A stretch of DNA of 35,932 nucleotides from Candidatus Nomurabacteria bacterium RIFCSPHIGHO2_02_FULL_42_19. GTDB taxonomy: Bacteria; Patescibacteriota; Minisyncoccia; Phycocordibacterales; UBA9973. The stretch is from NCBI GenBank assembly GCA_001785615.1, contig MFUG01000007.1, forward strand, positions 1 to 35,932. Direction: 5' to 3'. Shown in pieces: positions 28,584 to 35,932 of the stretch; within the stretch, counting starts at the first letter, position 1, and each line of letters starts with the position of its first letter. Made by a program: the position numbers and the translations under genes. A model generated the notes under the pieces. The model saw nothing but the letters and a program-made list of their open reading frames with translations. It ran no database searches and was not told the origin of the DNA.

Positions 28584-28660
28584 CCCGTACGAAATTCCAT
28601 CTTTATTTTTTGAGATAGAAGTGTTAATATTGTAAGTAAAATTCCATTATTTCGTACGGG
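28584..28660. promoter_or_regulatory. 12-bp inverted repeat between divergent genes
   Basis: CCCGTACGAAAT (28584-28595) and ATTTCGTACGGG (28649-28660) are exact complements, 53 bp apart. They cover nearly the whole gap between the DUF4446 and cysteine desulfurase starts. Each arm abuts or nears a start region, so a shared regulator site or a long-range hairpin is possible. Confidence 0.5.
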
Positions 28661-28676
28661 ATTCATTCCTACAGTG

Positions 28677-28682
28677 TATACT
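28677..28682 (+). promoter_or_regulatory. -10 box TATACT, leaderless arrangement
   Basis: TATACT is followed by ATTTTA and the ATG at 28689. Confidence 0.65.
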
Positions 28683-28688
28683 ATTTTA

Positions 28689-29912
28689 ATGCCGAAATCA
28701 ACGATAAAACCGAAGAAAATATACATGGATTACGCCTCAAGCGCGCTTTCGGCGTCAGCCAACCCGAGCGCAATTCATGATTTGGGAGTGAAGGAGAGGA
28801 GTAAACTAGAAGATGCCCGATCAAAAGTGGCGAAGATTTTGAATGCGAATAGTAATGAAATTATTTTTACCTCCGGAGCGACCGAGAGCAATAATTTAGC
28901 GATACTTGGTTTGCTACAGAGAATGAACTTTTTTTCAGTTGCTCGGTCCCTCGCTTCGCTCAGCCACTCCTTCAAAAAAGTTCATTCTCTTCCGCATATC
29001 GTGACTACGAATATTGAACATGCGTCGGTTTTAGAGGTTTGTAAGTATTTGGAAAAAACAAAACAAGCCAAAGTAACTTATGTACCCGTGGGAACAAATG
29101 GCATAGTAGATCCTCGAGCGATTAAAAAAGCATTAGGGCCGAATACAATTCTGGTTTCCGTTATGTATGCCAACAACGAAATCGGCACAGTACAGCCGAT
29201 CAGGGATATCGCAAAGGAAATTAGGCATTTTAACAAAGTAAATCCCAAGCAAAATCATAAGATATTTTTTCACACTGATGCGGTGCAAGCAATAAATTAT
29301 TTACCGATAAACGTAGCTCAACTTGGGGTTGATTTGATGACTTTTAATAGCGCTAAAATTTACGGGCCCAAAGGAGCTGGTGTTCTCTACGTAAAAAGGC
29401 AAGTGCCTATCAGAGGAATTATGTTCGGAGGAAATCAAGAAGGGGGACTACGGCCCGGAACGGAAAATGTTGCTAGCATTCTTGGACTTGCGCAGGCGCT
29501 AACTAAAACAGAGAAAATAAAAAACGAAGAAGTGAAACGCCTAACCAAACTTCGCGATTATTTTTTCAACCAATTATCCCATTCTAACATTCTAACGAAC
29601 ATTAGAATAACAATTAACGGTGATTTGAAAAACCGTCTCCCGAACAATATAAATATCACTATTCCAAAAATCCCAAGCGATCTCCTAGTCATTGAGTTGT
29701 CGGCATACGGCATAATGGCCTCTGCCAAGAGCGCTTGCAAGTCAGGTGACGGCAAGACCTCGCATGTAATAGAAGCCATTAACCCAAAGACCCAAGATAC
29801 GGATGGCTCCCTGCGATTTTCTCTCGGCCGCGACACTGATAAAAAAGATATTGATTACACTATTCAAGCTCTAAAAGAAATTTTGACAAAGCTAAAAAAG
29901 TGGTACAATTAA
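28689..29912 (+). CDS. Cysteine desulfurase, NifS/IscS-like
   Basis: This PLP enzyme takes sulfur from cysteine for Fe-S clusters or tRNA thiolation. The 407 residues carry KKIYMDYASSA, FTSGATESNNLAILGLL, NIEHASVLEVCKYLE, VMYANNEIGTVQPI, FHTDAVQAINYLPI and NSAKIYGPKGAGVLYV with the PLP Lys; the usual His before that Lys is Ala. The catalytic Cys is in AKSACKSGDG (about residue 345). A 69-bp palindromic insertion adds about 23 residues at 78-100 (NFFSVARSLASLSHSFKK). The start follows TATACT by 6 nt; the upstream GTG at 28674 lies in front of the -10. No iscU or tusA lies nearby. Confidence 0.9.
   Translation: MPKSTIKPKKIYMDYASSALSASANPSAIHDLGVKERSKLEDARSKVAKILNANSNEIIFTSGATESNNLAILGLLQRMNFFSVARSLASLSHSFKKVHSLPHIVTTNIEHASVLEVCKYLEKTKQAKVTYVPVGTNGIVDPRAIKKALGPNTILVSVMYANNEIGTVQPIRDIAKEIRHFNKVNPKQNHKIFFHTDAVQAINYLPINVAQLGVDLMTFNSAKIYGPKGAGVLYVKRQVPIRGIMFGGNQEGGLRPGTENVASILGLAQALTKTEKIKNEEVKRLTKLRDYFFNQLSHSNILTNIRITINGDLKNRLPNNINITIPKIPSDLLVIELSAYGIMASAKSACKSGDGKTSHVIEAINPKTQDTDGSLRFSLGRDTDKKDIDYTIQALKEILTKLKKWYN
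28920..28988. repeat. 69-bp palindromic element inserted in the cysteine desulfurase gene
   Basis: AGAATGAACTTTTTT pairs exactly with AAAAAAGTTCATTCT, and the inner part (GCTCGG...CGCTTCGCTCAGC) is also self-complementary in part. Its length of exactly 23 codons keeps the frame open. Confidence 0.75.
29883..29909 (+). promoter_or_regulatory. Promoter TTGACA-15 nt-TACAAT, leaderless arrangement
   Basis: A consensus TTGACA and TACAAT lie within the last codons of the cysteine desulfurase gene, with 6 nt from the -10 to the ATG at 29916. Confidence 0.75.
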
Positions 29913-29915
29913 CCA

Positions 29916-30332
29916 ATGGATATTAAGGAGCCAATAGTTGTAAAATTTCATCCGCACCCTTTTTGTTTTCTCGGTTTCTATTTTGGCGGAATTATTTTTA
30001 TGGTTTTAAGTTTTTTTGTTCTCCCGCTTCTTTTTTTAGCTGGAATTTTAATTTTTATCTTAGCTGAGGTTTTTCGACGCGCGGAAACCTTTTATGTATT
30101 AGAAAGCGGGGTGGCAAAGGAATATAAATTATTATCAACTTATAGAAAATTCGCGGAATTTAGCAAAATTCAAAACATGGAAGTGAATCAGAGTTTTCTT
30201 GAAAACATATTAGGTATTGGCACTATTCATTTAGATACTGCGGGAACGGACGAAAGGGAAGTGAGTTTTCGTGGCGCTAGAGACCCATACAAAATTGAGC
30301 AGATCATTCGAGAGAAGATGAAAACTATCTAG
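29916..30332 (+). CDS. Membrane protein with bacterial PH (bPH_2/DUF304) domain
   Basis: The 138-residue product has a His-rich start (VVKFHPHPFC), two adjacent hydrophobic helices (about residues 17-36 and 38-56), and a C-terminal beta-rich PH-like part: FYVLESGVAKEYKLLSTYRK, IQNMEVNQSFLENILGIGTI and FRGARDPYKIEQII. The 'v-Q-s-ll--ilGiGti' segment is typical of DUF304/bPH_2 proteins, whose role is unclear. It has its own promoter although it starts 4 nt after the upstream gene. Confidence 0.8.
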   Translation: MDIKEPIVVKFHPHPFCFLGFYFGGIIFMVLSFFVLPLLFLAGILIFILAEVFRRAETFYVLESGVAKEYKLLSTYRKFAEFSKIQNMEVNQSFLENILGIGTIHLDTAGTDEREVSFRGARDPYKIEQIIREKMKTI

Positions 30333-30355
30333 GGGAGAATTTTAGTAGGACGATT

Positions 30356-30382
30356 TTGAAAAAACTAAAAAGATGGTATAAT
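30356..30382 (+). promoter_or_regulatory. Promoter TTGAAA-15 nt-TATAAT, leaderless arrangement
   Basis: TATAAT is followed by TAAGGC and the ATG at 30389. The whole stretch (AAACTAAAAAGATGG spacer) is similar to the promoter at 29883-29909, as if copied. Confidence 0.75.
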
Positions 30383-30388
30383 TAAGGC

Positions 30389-31150
30389 ATGGACATTAAG
30401 GACTTAAATAAATCGCAACTCATACTGCTTGCTATCCTGCTTAGCTTCATTACTTCCATTGCCACCGGGATTGTCACGGTGACCCTGATGCAACAGGCGC
30501 CGGACTCGGTTACAGTGCCCATCAACCGCATTATTAAACAGACCGTTGAAAAGATTCAACAAGTGGAAGGCAAGACCACGGTAAACACGGTAGTGATAAA
30601 AGAAGAGGATTTAGTGGTGGATGCTATAGCCAAAAATCAGTCCACGGTGTTTGCTTTATCCAAAGAGATTATCGATCTGAACAATCAGAATGCAGAAGTT
30701 TCGGCCGGGAGAGGATTCGCGGTTTCCGAAGGTGGGATTATCGTCGCTGACTCAACCCTGGTCGGCGGTAAGGGAGTATATTATGTCTCCAACGCCAGCG
30801 GTAAATTCAATGCACAGTTTATTTCTTTAGATGAAGCCGGATTTTCATATTTGCAAATAGGCACGCCGCTTGACGAGAAAAACGTACTTTCTTTCACTCT
30901 GCCAGTGCCGGGAGACGTGAGTAAAATGAAAATAGGACAGAAAATTATAGTAATGGGTAATGCTATTTCTTCTTTTATTTTTGACGGCGACAAGGAGCTA
31001 AAAATAAATGTTCCCAAATCAAGTGCCGGCGGGTTGGTCGTTAACTTAGATGGAGAGGCCCTAGGCATTGCTCTCTCCAGTGAAACAAAACCCTTTACCT
31101 CGATTGATGTGATCAACGAGTCATTGAAACAATTAACAATTACAAATTAA
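30389..31150 (+). CDS. HtrA/trypsin-fold protein lacking the catalytic triad
   Basis: The 253-residue product has an N-terminal membrane helix (about residues 13-34), a coiled linker, and a domain that follows the HtrA chymotrypsin fold: VFALSKE, GRGFAVSEGGIIVADSTLV (normally G-x-G-F-I-V...T-N-x-H-V-V), DEAGFSYLQIG (normally D-L-A-V-L-K-I), and VPKSSAGGLVVNLDGEALGIAL (normally G-N-S-G-G-P-L-V-N). The His aligns with Thr, the Asp with a non-acidic residue, and the nucleophile Ser with Ala by position. It is probably a pseudoprotease with a binding or scaffold role. No PDZ domain is seen. It lies before clpB, another quality-control gene. Confidence 0.7.
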   Translation: MDIKDLNKSQLILLAILLSFITSIATGIVTVTLMQQAPDSVTVPINRIIKQTVEKIQQVEGKTTVNTVVIKEEDLVVDAIAKNQSTVFALSKEIIDLNNQNAEVSAGRGFAVSEGGIIVADSTLVGGKGVYYVSNASGKFNAQFISLDEAGFSYLQIGTPLDEKNVLSFTLPVPGDVSKMKIGQKIIVMGNAISSFIFDGDKELKINVPKSSAGGLVVNLDGEALGIALSSETKPFTSIDVINESLKQLTITN

Positions 31151-31195
31151 AAATTACTAATGAAATTTTGAATTGATAATTCGTAATCCGTAATT

Positions 31196-31201
31196 TATAA
31201 T
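31196..31201 (+). promoter_or_regulatory. -10 box TATAAT of clpB, leaderless arrangement
   Basis: TATAAT is followed by TAAGCTT and the ATG at 31209. No heat-shock CIRCE-type inverted repeat is visible. Confidence 0.65.
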
Positions 31202-31208
31202 TAAGCTT

Positions 31209-33920
31209 ATGCCACCCCTAAATAAATTTACAACTAAAGCCAAAGAAGCCATAAAGAAAGCCCACGAGCTGGCCATTGAACGCGGGCAAAATCACGTATC
31301 ATCTCTGCATTTGTTGGCCTCGCTCCTCCTGCAGGAGGAGAGCATGGTGAACTCCATTTTAGATAAATTGGAAATTGATACGATGTTGCTGACGGACTCG
31401 GTGCTAGAGTTAATTGAGTTGCCGGAGTCCCACAGCACTCTCTCGCCATCGTACCAGATTTATCTTAATCCTGATTTGGCGCAGACCATAGAACAGTCAG
31501 TAAAATTTGCGGAATTTATGAAAGATGACTTTGTTTCCACAGAACATCTTTTTATCGCTATGCTGGAAGTGACTGGCGAGGCGCGCGAAACCCTGGCGCG
31601 ATTCAGAATCAACAAAGATGCCGTGCTGAAGGTGGTGGAAGAACTGCGCAGTCAAAATATTACCGATGTTTCCGAGCCAAAGAAATTTAGGACGCTTTTG
31701 AAATATACCCGCAACCTAACGAAGCTTGCCAAAGAAGATAAGCTGGATCCGGTGATTGGCCGAGACAATGAAATAATGCGCATCATGCAGATTCTTTCCC
31801 GCCGTACGAAGAACAATCCGATTTTAATAGGGGAAGCCGGCACCGGCAAGACCGCGGTGGTGGAAGGTCTCGCCTCGCGCATTGCCAAGGGTAACGTTCC
31901 CGAGTCGCTGAAAGACAGAGAGCTCGTTTCCCTGGACTTGGGGCTCTTGATTGCGGGTACAAAATATCGTGGGGAGTTTGAAGAGCGATTGAAAAGTATT
32001 ATGAAGGAGATCGAACGCTCGGACGGAAAGATAATCCTTTTCATAGACGAGATTCATACCATTGTGGGCGCCGGAGGCGCGGAAGGTACGATGGACGCTT
32101 CAAATATGTTGAAGCCAGCACTCTCCAGGGGGGAACTGCGCGCCATCGGTGCCACGACTCTTCGGGAATATCAGAAACATATAGAGAAAGATCCGGCGCT
32201 AGCCAGACGTTTCCAGCCGGTGTACATTGATGAGCCGTCTATGGAAGACGCCGTCGCTATCTTGCGGGGCCTGAAAGAAAGATATGAGCTATTTCACGGT
32301 GTGCGAATTACCGACGACGCTATTGTCTCGGCGGTAAATCTTTCGGCTCGCTACATTACTAACCGATTTTTACCAGATAAAGCGGTTGACCTGATAGACG
32401 AGGCCTCTTCTTCGCTTAAAATAATGCTGGAGAACAAACCACCGGTGCTGGAAGACGCGCACGGCAAAATAATGCGTTTAGAAATTGAAAAAGAAGCGCT
32501 TAAAAAGGAAATTTCCGTCTCCAGTGGCGATAAACAAAAAGAAAAGGAGATAAAGAATAGAATAAAAGAAATAGATAAAGAAATAGGCAATCTATATGAA
32601 AAGACCAAAGAACTGGAGCTCAAGTGGCAGAATGAAAAGGGGACAGTGATTGAAATTCGCGCCATTAAGAAAGAACTAGAGGCACTACGCCTGGACGCGG
32701 AGAATGCGGAGATGAAGTCCGATCTTTCTAGGGCGGCGGAAATTCGCTATGGAAAAATTCCGGCACTCAAAAAGGACTTGGAAACAAAACTTGCCCGATT
32801 GAAAAAATTACAGAAATCCAGACGCATTTTGAAAGAAGAAATCACGGCGGAAGACATTGCCGAAGTGGTTGCTCGTTGGACTGGCATACCGCTTGCTAAG
32901 ATGCTTGAGGAAGAACGGGTGAAATTAGAGAGAATGGAAGCGGATTTAAGGAAAAGAGTTATTGGTCAAGAGGAAGCAATTAAACGAATGGCCGATGTCA
33001 TTCGTCGTTCTCGCGCGGGCATTTCCGATCCCAACCGTCCAATTGGCTCATTTATCTTTTTAGGTCCGACTGGGGTTGGGAAAACCGAGCTTACCAAGGC
33101 CTTGGGGGCTTTCATGTTTAACGATGATCGCGCAGTTATCCGCGTGGACATGTCTGAATATATGGAAAGACACTCCATATCAAAACTTATTGGTTCGCCT
33201 CCGGGCTATGTCGGCTATGATGAATCCGGCCAGCTTACCGAAGCCGTCCGACACCGACCTTATGCAGTGGTACTTTTTGATGAGATTGAAAAAGCCCATC
33301 CGGAGATTTTCAATATGTTGCTCCAGGTGATAGACGAAGGACGATTAACCGACGGCAAGGGTCGGGTGGTGAATTTCAAAAACACCATTATTATCCTCAC
33401 TTCCAACATCGGTTCGCAATTCGTAGAGAAGATGGAATCAATCGGTTTTTCCAATAATTCCGAAAAACAGGATTACAATAAAACCAAAGAAAAGGTGCTG
33501 GAAGCCCTAAAAGACAACTTCCGTCCGGAGTTTTTGAATCGTATTGATGAAATTATTGTCTTTGATATTCTCTCCGAGATTGCTATTAAAGAAATAGTTC
33601 ACTTACGAGCGCAGGTAGTGAAAGACCGCTTGGCCGGGAAGGGTATTGATTTCAAAATCTCTGAAGAAGCACTTTCGTACCTGGCAAAGGAGGGTTACAA
33701 TCCACACTATGGCGCCAGACCGCTCAACCGCTTGATTCAAAATAGAATTCTAAACCCAGTGGCGTCCTACATTATTTCCAACGGCGTTTTGAGGGGGGAC
33801 ACTATCGTGGTCTCAGTAAAAAATAAAGAATTAGTGATAGAGACCCAAAAAGGCCACGCCGGAGGACGAGCAAGCAAAATCAAAAGCTCTATTCGCACCA
33901 GATCTGGCCACTCGGTGTAA
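31209..33920 (+). CDS. clpB: ClpB-type AAA+ disaggregase
   Basis: ClpB pulls proteins out of aggregates, usually with DnaK. The 903 residues have an N-terminal Clp repeat domain ([20 protein letters not shown]), AAA-1 with Walker A GEAGTGKT (about residues 206-213) and [12 protein letters not shown], a long charged coiled-coil middle domain (about 405-545), and AAA-2 with [15 protein letters not shown] and [16 protein letters not shown], then the C-terminal [13 protein letters not shown]-type small domain. The long middle domain favours ClpB over ClpC. No IGF-type ClpP-binding loop was seen. A basic tail (about 25 residues, [16 protein letters not shown]) extends beyond the usual end. TATAAT is 7 nt before the ATG. 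Confidence 0.9.
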   Translation: MPPLNKFTTKAKEAIKKAHELAIERGQNHVSSLHLLASLLLQEESMVNSILDKLEIDTMLLTDSVLELIELPESHSTLSPSYQIYLNPDLAQTIEQSVKFAEFMKDDFVSTEHLFIAMLEVTGEARETLARFRINKDAVLKVVEELRSQNITDVSEPKKFRTLLKYTRNLTKLAKEDKLDPVIGRDNEIMRIMQILSRRTKNNPILIGEAGTGKTAVVEGLASRIAKGNVPESLKDRELVSLDLGLLIAGTKYRGEFEERLKSIMKEIERSDGKIILFIDEIHTIVGAGGAEGTMDASNMLKPALSRGELRAIGATTLREYQKHIEKDPALARRFQPVYIDEPSMEDAVAILRGLKERYELFHGVRITDDAIVSAVNLSARYITNRFLPDKAVDLIDEASSSLKIMLENKPPVLEDAHGKIMRLEIEKEALKKEISVSSGDKQKEKEIKNRIKEIDKEIGNLYEKTKELELKWQNEKGTVIEIRAIKKELEALRLDAENAEMKSDLSRAAEIRYGKIPALKKDLETKLARLKKLQKSRRILKEEITAEDIAEVVARWTGIPLAKMLEEERVKLERMEADLRKRVIGQEEAIKRMADVIRRSRAGISDPNRPIGSFIFLGPTGVGKTELTKALGAFMFNDDRAVIRVDMSEYMERHSISKLIGSPPGYVGYDESGQLTEAVRHRPYAVVLFDEIEKAHPEIFNMLLQVIDEGRLTDGKGRVVNFKNTIIILTSNIGSQFVEKMESIGFSNNSEKQDYNKTKEKVLEALKDNFRPEFLNRIDEIIVFDILSEIAIKEIVHLRAQVVKDRLAGKGIDFKISEEALSYLAKEGYNPHYGARPLNRLIQNRILNPVASYIISNGVLRGDTIVVSVKNKELVIETQKGHAGGRASKIKSSIRTRSGHSV

Positions 33921-34014
33921 GTATTCGAATACGTATTTGAATACGTATAAAAAATCTACCCACACAGAACGGCACATTAGTGCGGGGATGCAAAAAACAA
34001 TTTTTTGTGTTATT

Positions 34015-35628
34015 TTATAGTTGTTTCTTGTTATGCGCCGGTCGGATAGTGGCTATTCCAGTGCGCTGTAAACGCACCGCCTTCGGGCATCGTTGGTTCG
34101 AGTCCAACCCGGCGCACAAAATAGGACTTCGTGAAGTTTTGGGAAAAGAAAAAGTGTCGGAGCCGTTTTGCCGAACGGCAAAACGGGCAAGAGTGGCCTC
34201 TGCGAATTCGTATTCGGGTTTCCAAATCCAAGAGGGAGATTTTTCGGAAATGAGGCGGTTCGTTCCAATTTTTTGAACAAATTGAGATATCTCGGTTAGA
34301 GATTCCATAGAAGCAATTTTTTCCGCTTGGCATAAGGTTTTTATGTATTCTTTGGCTGGTTCAATCCAGCCAACAATCTGCTTCCGTAGAAGCGACTCCT
34401 TTTCATTTTTGAGAGATATTTTTTGCTCGACAAATTGCTCCTTTTTCTTGCGATAGGTGTCTTCGTCAATCAGATTGTCCAAATAACCGGAGACCAGTTT
34501 GTCGAGCTTTTCATCTATCAAAAATATTTTCTTTGAGATCGCTTCTGCGGAAACCGTAGCCAATTTTGTTTCTTTCTTTTCTTCAATATCGAGCATGGTG
34601 TGTAATTCACGCGTCCAATCAGTCGGTAAAGCGATTGCTTGCGATTTTTCTATGATTTTCCTTTTCAAATCATTTTCCTGTAAATACTTCTCACTACAAG
34701 CTCCATGCTTCCTTGTGCAACGATAATATCTGTAAGTGCCACCATTACCATGTGTCCATTGTGCTGTAATCATAGAACCACATGAGCAATGGAAAAGTCC
34801 AACGAAAGGAAAATCATGTTTTGATTTTGTTTTGCGAGGGCGACTTATCTCTCGCAAAACTTCCGCAACTTTCTCAAACAATCGCCTTGTAATGAGGGGC
34901 TGGAATTTTCCTTCATACACTTCGCCATTCCATTTCATTACGCCCATATACAATTCATTGCAAAGAAAATGTAGAATGGCAAAATTGGATTTTACTTTTC
35001 CCTTAGTCAATTTAGCAAAGTATTCAGCAATACTCTGAAAGGTATGTTTTCCAGTGGCATACTCGGCAAAAACCTTTTTGACAATTTTGGCTTCTCTGGG
35101 TTCTGGCACAATATTGCGAAGTCTGTGGTCATAGATGTAGCCAAAAGGTTTTTGGCCGGGCCAGCCGCCCTGCCGAAGTTTAGCGCGATTTCCTCGCCGA
35201 ACATTTTCGGACAGATTGTCTATGTAATATTTGGCATTAGAAAGAGCGATGGAGAGAAAAAACTTTCCCGATGGCGAATTATCAAAAACAGATGTTGGAA
35301 ACTTCAAATCGGCAAGTTTTCCAGTGTCTAATAAATATATTAACCGTCCGCCATCGACAGAGTTTCTAGACAATCTGTCCGTATGCCACGCCAAAATACC
35401 GAACTGATGAGGAAGACCTACTTCGATTTTGTCGAGCAGATTGTTGAAAACTTCTCGTCCGGGAATTTTAGCCGTTTTCTTCTCGATAAAAGTTTCAATA
35501 ATCTCTAACTTTTCACGCTCGGCAAATTCTCGAAGCTCAGTCATCTGAGCTTCGAGAGAAAGAACCTGACGGTCTTCCTCATCAGTACTTTTACGAATGT
35601 AGATGTAATATTTTGTCGTGGTTTCCAT
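34015..35628 (-). CDS. Large serine recombinase between inverted repeats
   Basis: Serine recombinases cut and rejoin DNA at short sites for integration, excision or inversion. The 537-residue frame has the resolvase domain (YYIYIRKSTDEEDRQVLSLEAQ, with the nucleophile Ser in RKST; LAWHTDRLSRNSVDGG), a Recombinase domain (WPGQKPFGYIY...VKKVFAEYA), a zinc ribbon (FHCSCGSM...YYRCTRKHGACS), and a coiled coil (KKIFLIDEKLDKLVSGYLDN). The native end is probably near RLISEKSPSWIWKPEYEF. The last about 75 residues cross the left inverted repeat and the antisense of tRNA-Tyr. A TATACT lies about 18 nt before the ATG. Confidence 0.9.
   Translation of the reverse strand: METTTKYYIYIRKSTDEEDRQVLSLEAQMTELREFAEREKLEIIETFIEKKTAKIPGREVFNNLLDKIEVGLPHQFGILAWHTDRLSRNSVDGGRLIYLLDTGKLADLKFPTSVFDNSPSGKFFLSIALSNAKYYIDNLSENVRRGNRAKLRQGGWPGQKPFGYIYDHRLRNIVPEPREAKIVKKVFAEYATGKHTFQSIAEYFAKLTKGKVKSNFAILHFLCNELYMGVMKWNGEVYEGKFQPLITRRLFEKVAEVLREISRPRKTKSKHDFPFVGLFHCSCGSMITAQWTHGNGGTYRYYRCTRKHGACSEKYLQENDLKRKIIEKSQAIALPTDWTRELHTMLDIEEKKETKLATVSAEAISKKIFLIDEKLDKLVSGYLDNLIDEDTYRKKKEQFVEQKISLKNEKESLLRKQIVGWIEPAKEYIKTLCQAEKIASMESLTEISQFVQKIGTNRLISEKSPSWIWKPEYEFAEATLARFAVRQNGSDTFSFPKTSRSPILCAGLDSNQRCPKAVRLQRTGIATIRPAHNKKQL
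34035..34116 (+). tRNA. tRNA-Tyr(GTA)
   Basis: Acceptor GCGCCGG/CCGGCGC, anticodon arm GTGCG-CTGTAAA-CGCAC (GTA), long variable arm around CGCCTTCGGGC, T-arm GTTGG-TTCGAGT-CCAAC. No CCA is encoded. A possible -10 TATAGT lies at 34016-34021. The left inverted repeat begins within the last three bases of the gene. Confidence 0.93.
34114..34263. repeat. Left 150-bp inverted repeat arm of the recombinase element
   Basis: By direct comparison this is complementary to 35716-35865 over 150 bp with five mismatches. It contains an internal palindrome GCCGTTTTGCC-gaac-GGCAAAACGG-type. Its outer end overlaps the tRNA-Tyr 3' end (GCA), and its inner end lies in the recombinase C-terminal coding region. 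Confidence 0.92.
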
Positions 35629-35706
35629 GGTGATTGGATTTTAATTAGTATAGCAAAAATTGCTTCTTCAAAAAATTGGAAACAAAACTTCTTTTTGTAA
35701 TTTGCT

Positions 35707-35907
35707 TTGCAAATGACGAACCGCCTCATTTCTGAAAAATCCCCCTCTTGGATTTGGAAACCCGAATACGAATTCGCCCAGTCCACTCTTGCCCGTTTTG
35801 CCGTTCGGCAAAACGGCTCCGACACTTTTTCTTTTCCCAAAACTTCACGAAGTCCTATTTTGTGCTCTTTAATTAACTTTGCTCGAACCTATTTTAGCAA
35901 GAATTAA
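35707..35907 (+). pseudogene. Fragment of a serine recombinase C-terminus in opposite orientation
   Basis: The plus-strand frame reads NRLISEKSPSWIWKPEYEFA, QSTLARFAVRQNGSD and continues to ARTYFSKN. It repeats the C-terminal tail of the minus-strand recombinase and lies in the right inverted repeat. Alone it lacks any catalytic domain. If the segment between the repeats inverted, this tail would replace the present one. Confidence 0.7.
35716..35865. repeat. Right 150-bp inverted repeat arm of the recombinase element
   Basis: This mirrors 34114-34263 with five mismatches. Its outer end reads, on the minus strand, GAGCACAAAATAGGACTTCG. Beyond it no tRNA is present; 35866-35932 shows no recognisable gene. 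Confidence 0.92.
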
Positions 35908-35932
35908 GGAGTGTTCCTAATCGCACGCTCGG

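Noticed and set aside
28674-28688. Upstream GTG start for the cysteine desulfurase
   Set aside because: The GTG lies in front of the TATACT -10 box, so it would not be on the predicted transcript; the ATG at 28689 fits the leaderless spacing.
34031-34333. Open frames ending in LDSNQ/GLEPT-like peptides over tRNA-Tyr
   Set aside because: These are antisense translations of the tRNA, a well-known artefact. Only the recombinase frame passing through them is considered real.

Overview
The window looks like part of the chromosome of a Patescibacteria (CPR) bacterium, most likely a Parcubacteria-type lineage. Pointers are the divergent 16S rRNA 3' end, the short MurE, the compact IF-2, several small protein families I associate with this group (DUF4446-like, TrbC/VirB2-like pilin arrays, small coiled-coil 'VAKGFEATK' proteins), tRNAs that mostly lack an encoded CCA, and short intergenic gaps. 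This placement comes from recognition of families and was not computed.

Layout. 1-180 is the 3' end of an orphan 16S rRNA with no 23S, 5S or tRNA after it. 181-2882 holds small genes, a divergent D-Ala-D-Ala ligase-like gene and a small HTH regulator flanked by two copies of a perfect palindrome. 2993-3289 has tRNA-Ala, tRNA-Pro and a putative small structured RNA. 3312-9983 is secA-murE-murD-murC (export and peptidoglycan precursor synthesis). 10128-13234 has a secreted hydrolase-like gene, a membrane-anchored zincin and ribosomal protein S1. 13561-14271 is a GC-rich cluster of tiny membrane proteins. 14345-19582 has an MBL-fold protein, a small membrane protein, gyrA, a methyltransferase and a solute-binding protein. 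19605-22422 is an array of six pilin-like genes holding seven pilin domains. 22528-24180 is a GC-rich pair of membrane proteins. 24326-26192 has an IPT/TIG surface protein and four tRNAs, with a homing endonuclease relic between two of them. 26204-28583 is rbfA, infB and a DUF4446 gene. 28689-33920 has a cysteine desulfurase, a bPH_2 protein, a degenerate HtrA-like protein and clpB. 34035-35865 has tRNA-Tyr and a large serine recombinase between 150-bp inverted repeats.

The main signal links the rRNA to the genes. After helix 45 the 16S tail reads UGGAAUAAUUCAAU, so the CCUCC anti-Shine-Dalgarno core is absent. About fifteen genes scattered over both strands have a TATAAT/TACAAT/TATACT -10 box ending only 6-8 nt before their ATG, which predicts leaderless mRNAs. 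Other ordinary genes follow an upstream gene closely and show no purine-rich ribosome site. Against this background, three GC-rich islands of small membrane-protein genes (about 883-1294, 13480-14272 and 22528-24277) have ordinary -35/-10 promoters, 5' hairpins and strong AGGAG-type Shine-Dalgarno sites. In the second island a nearly identical hairpin precedes three of the four genes.

Other layers: a family of GC-rich palindromic elements sits both between genes and in frame inside secA, infB, murD and the cysteine desulfurase. tRNA-Ala(GGC) and tRNA-Cys(GCA) share an unusual elbow (position 18 G to A, position 55 U to G). An 18-nt sequence recurs immediately after tRNA-Lys, immediately after tRNA-Tyr, and at the far end of the recombinase inverted repeat.
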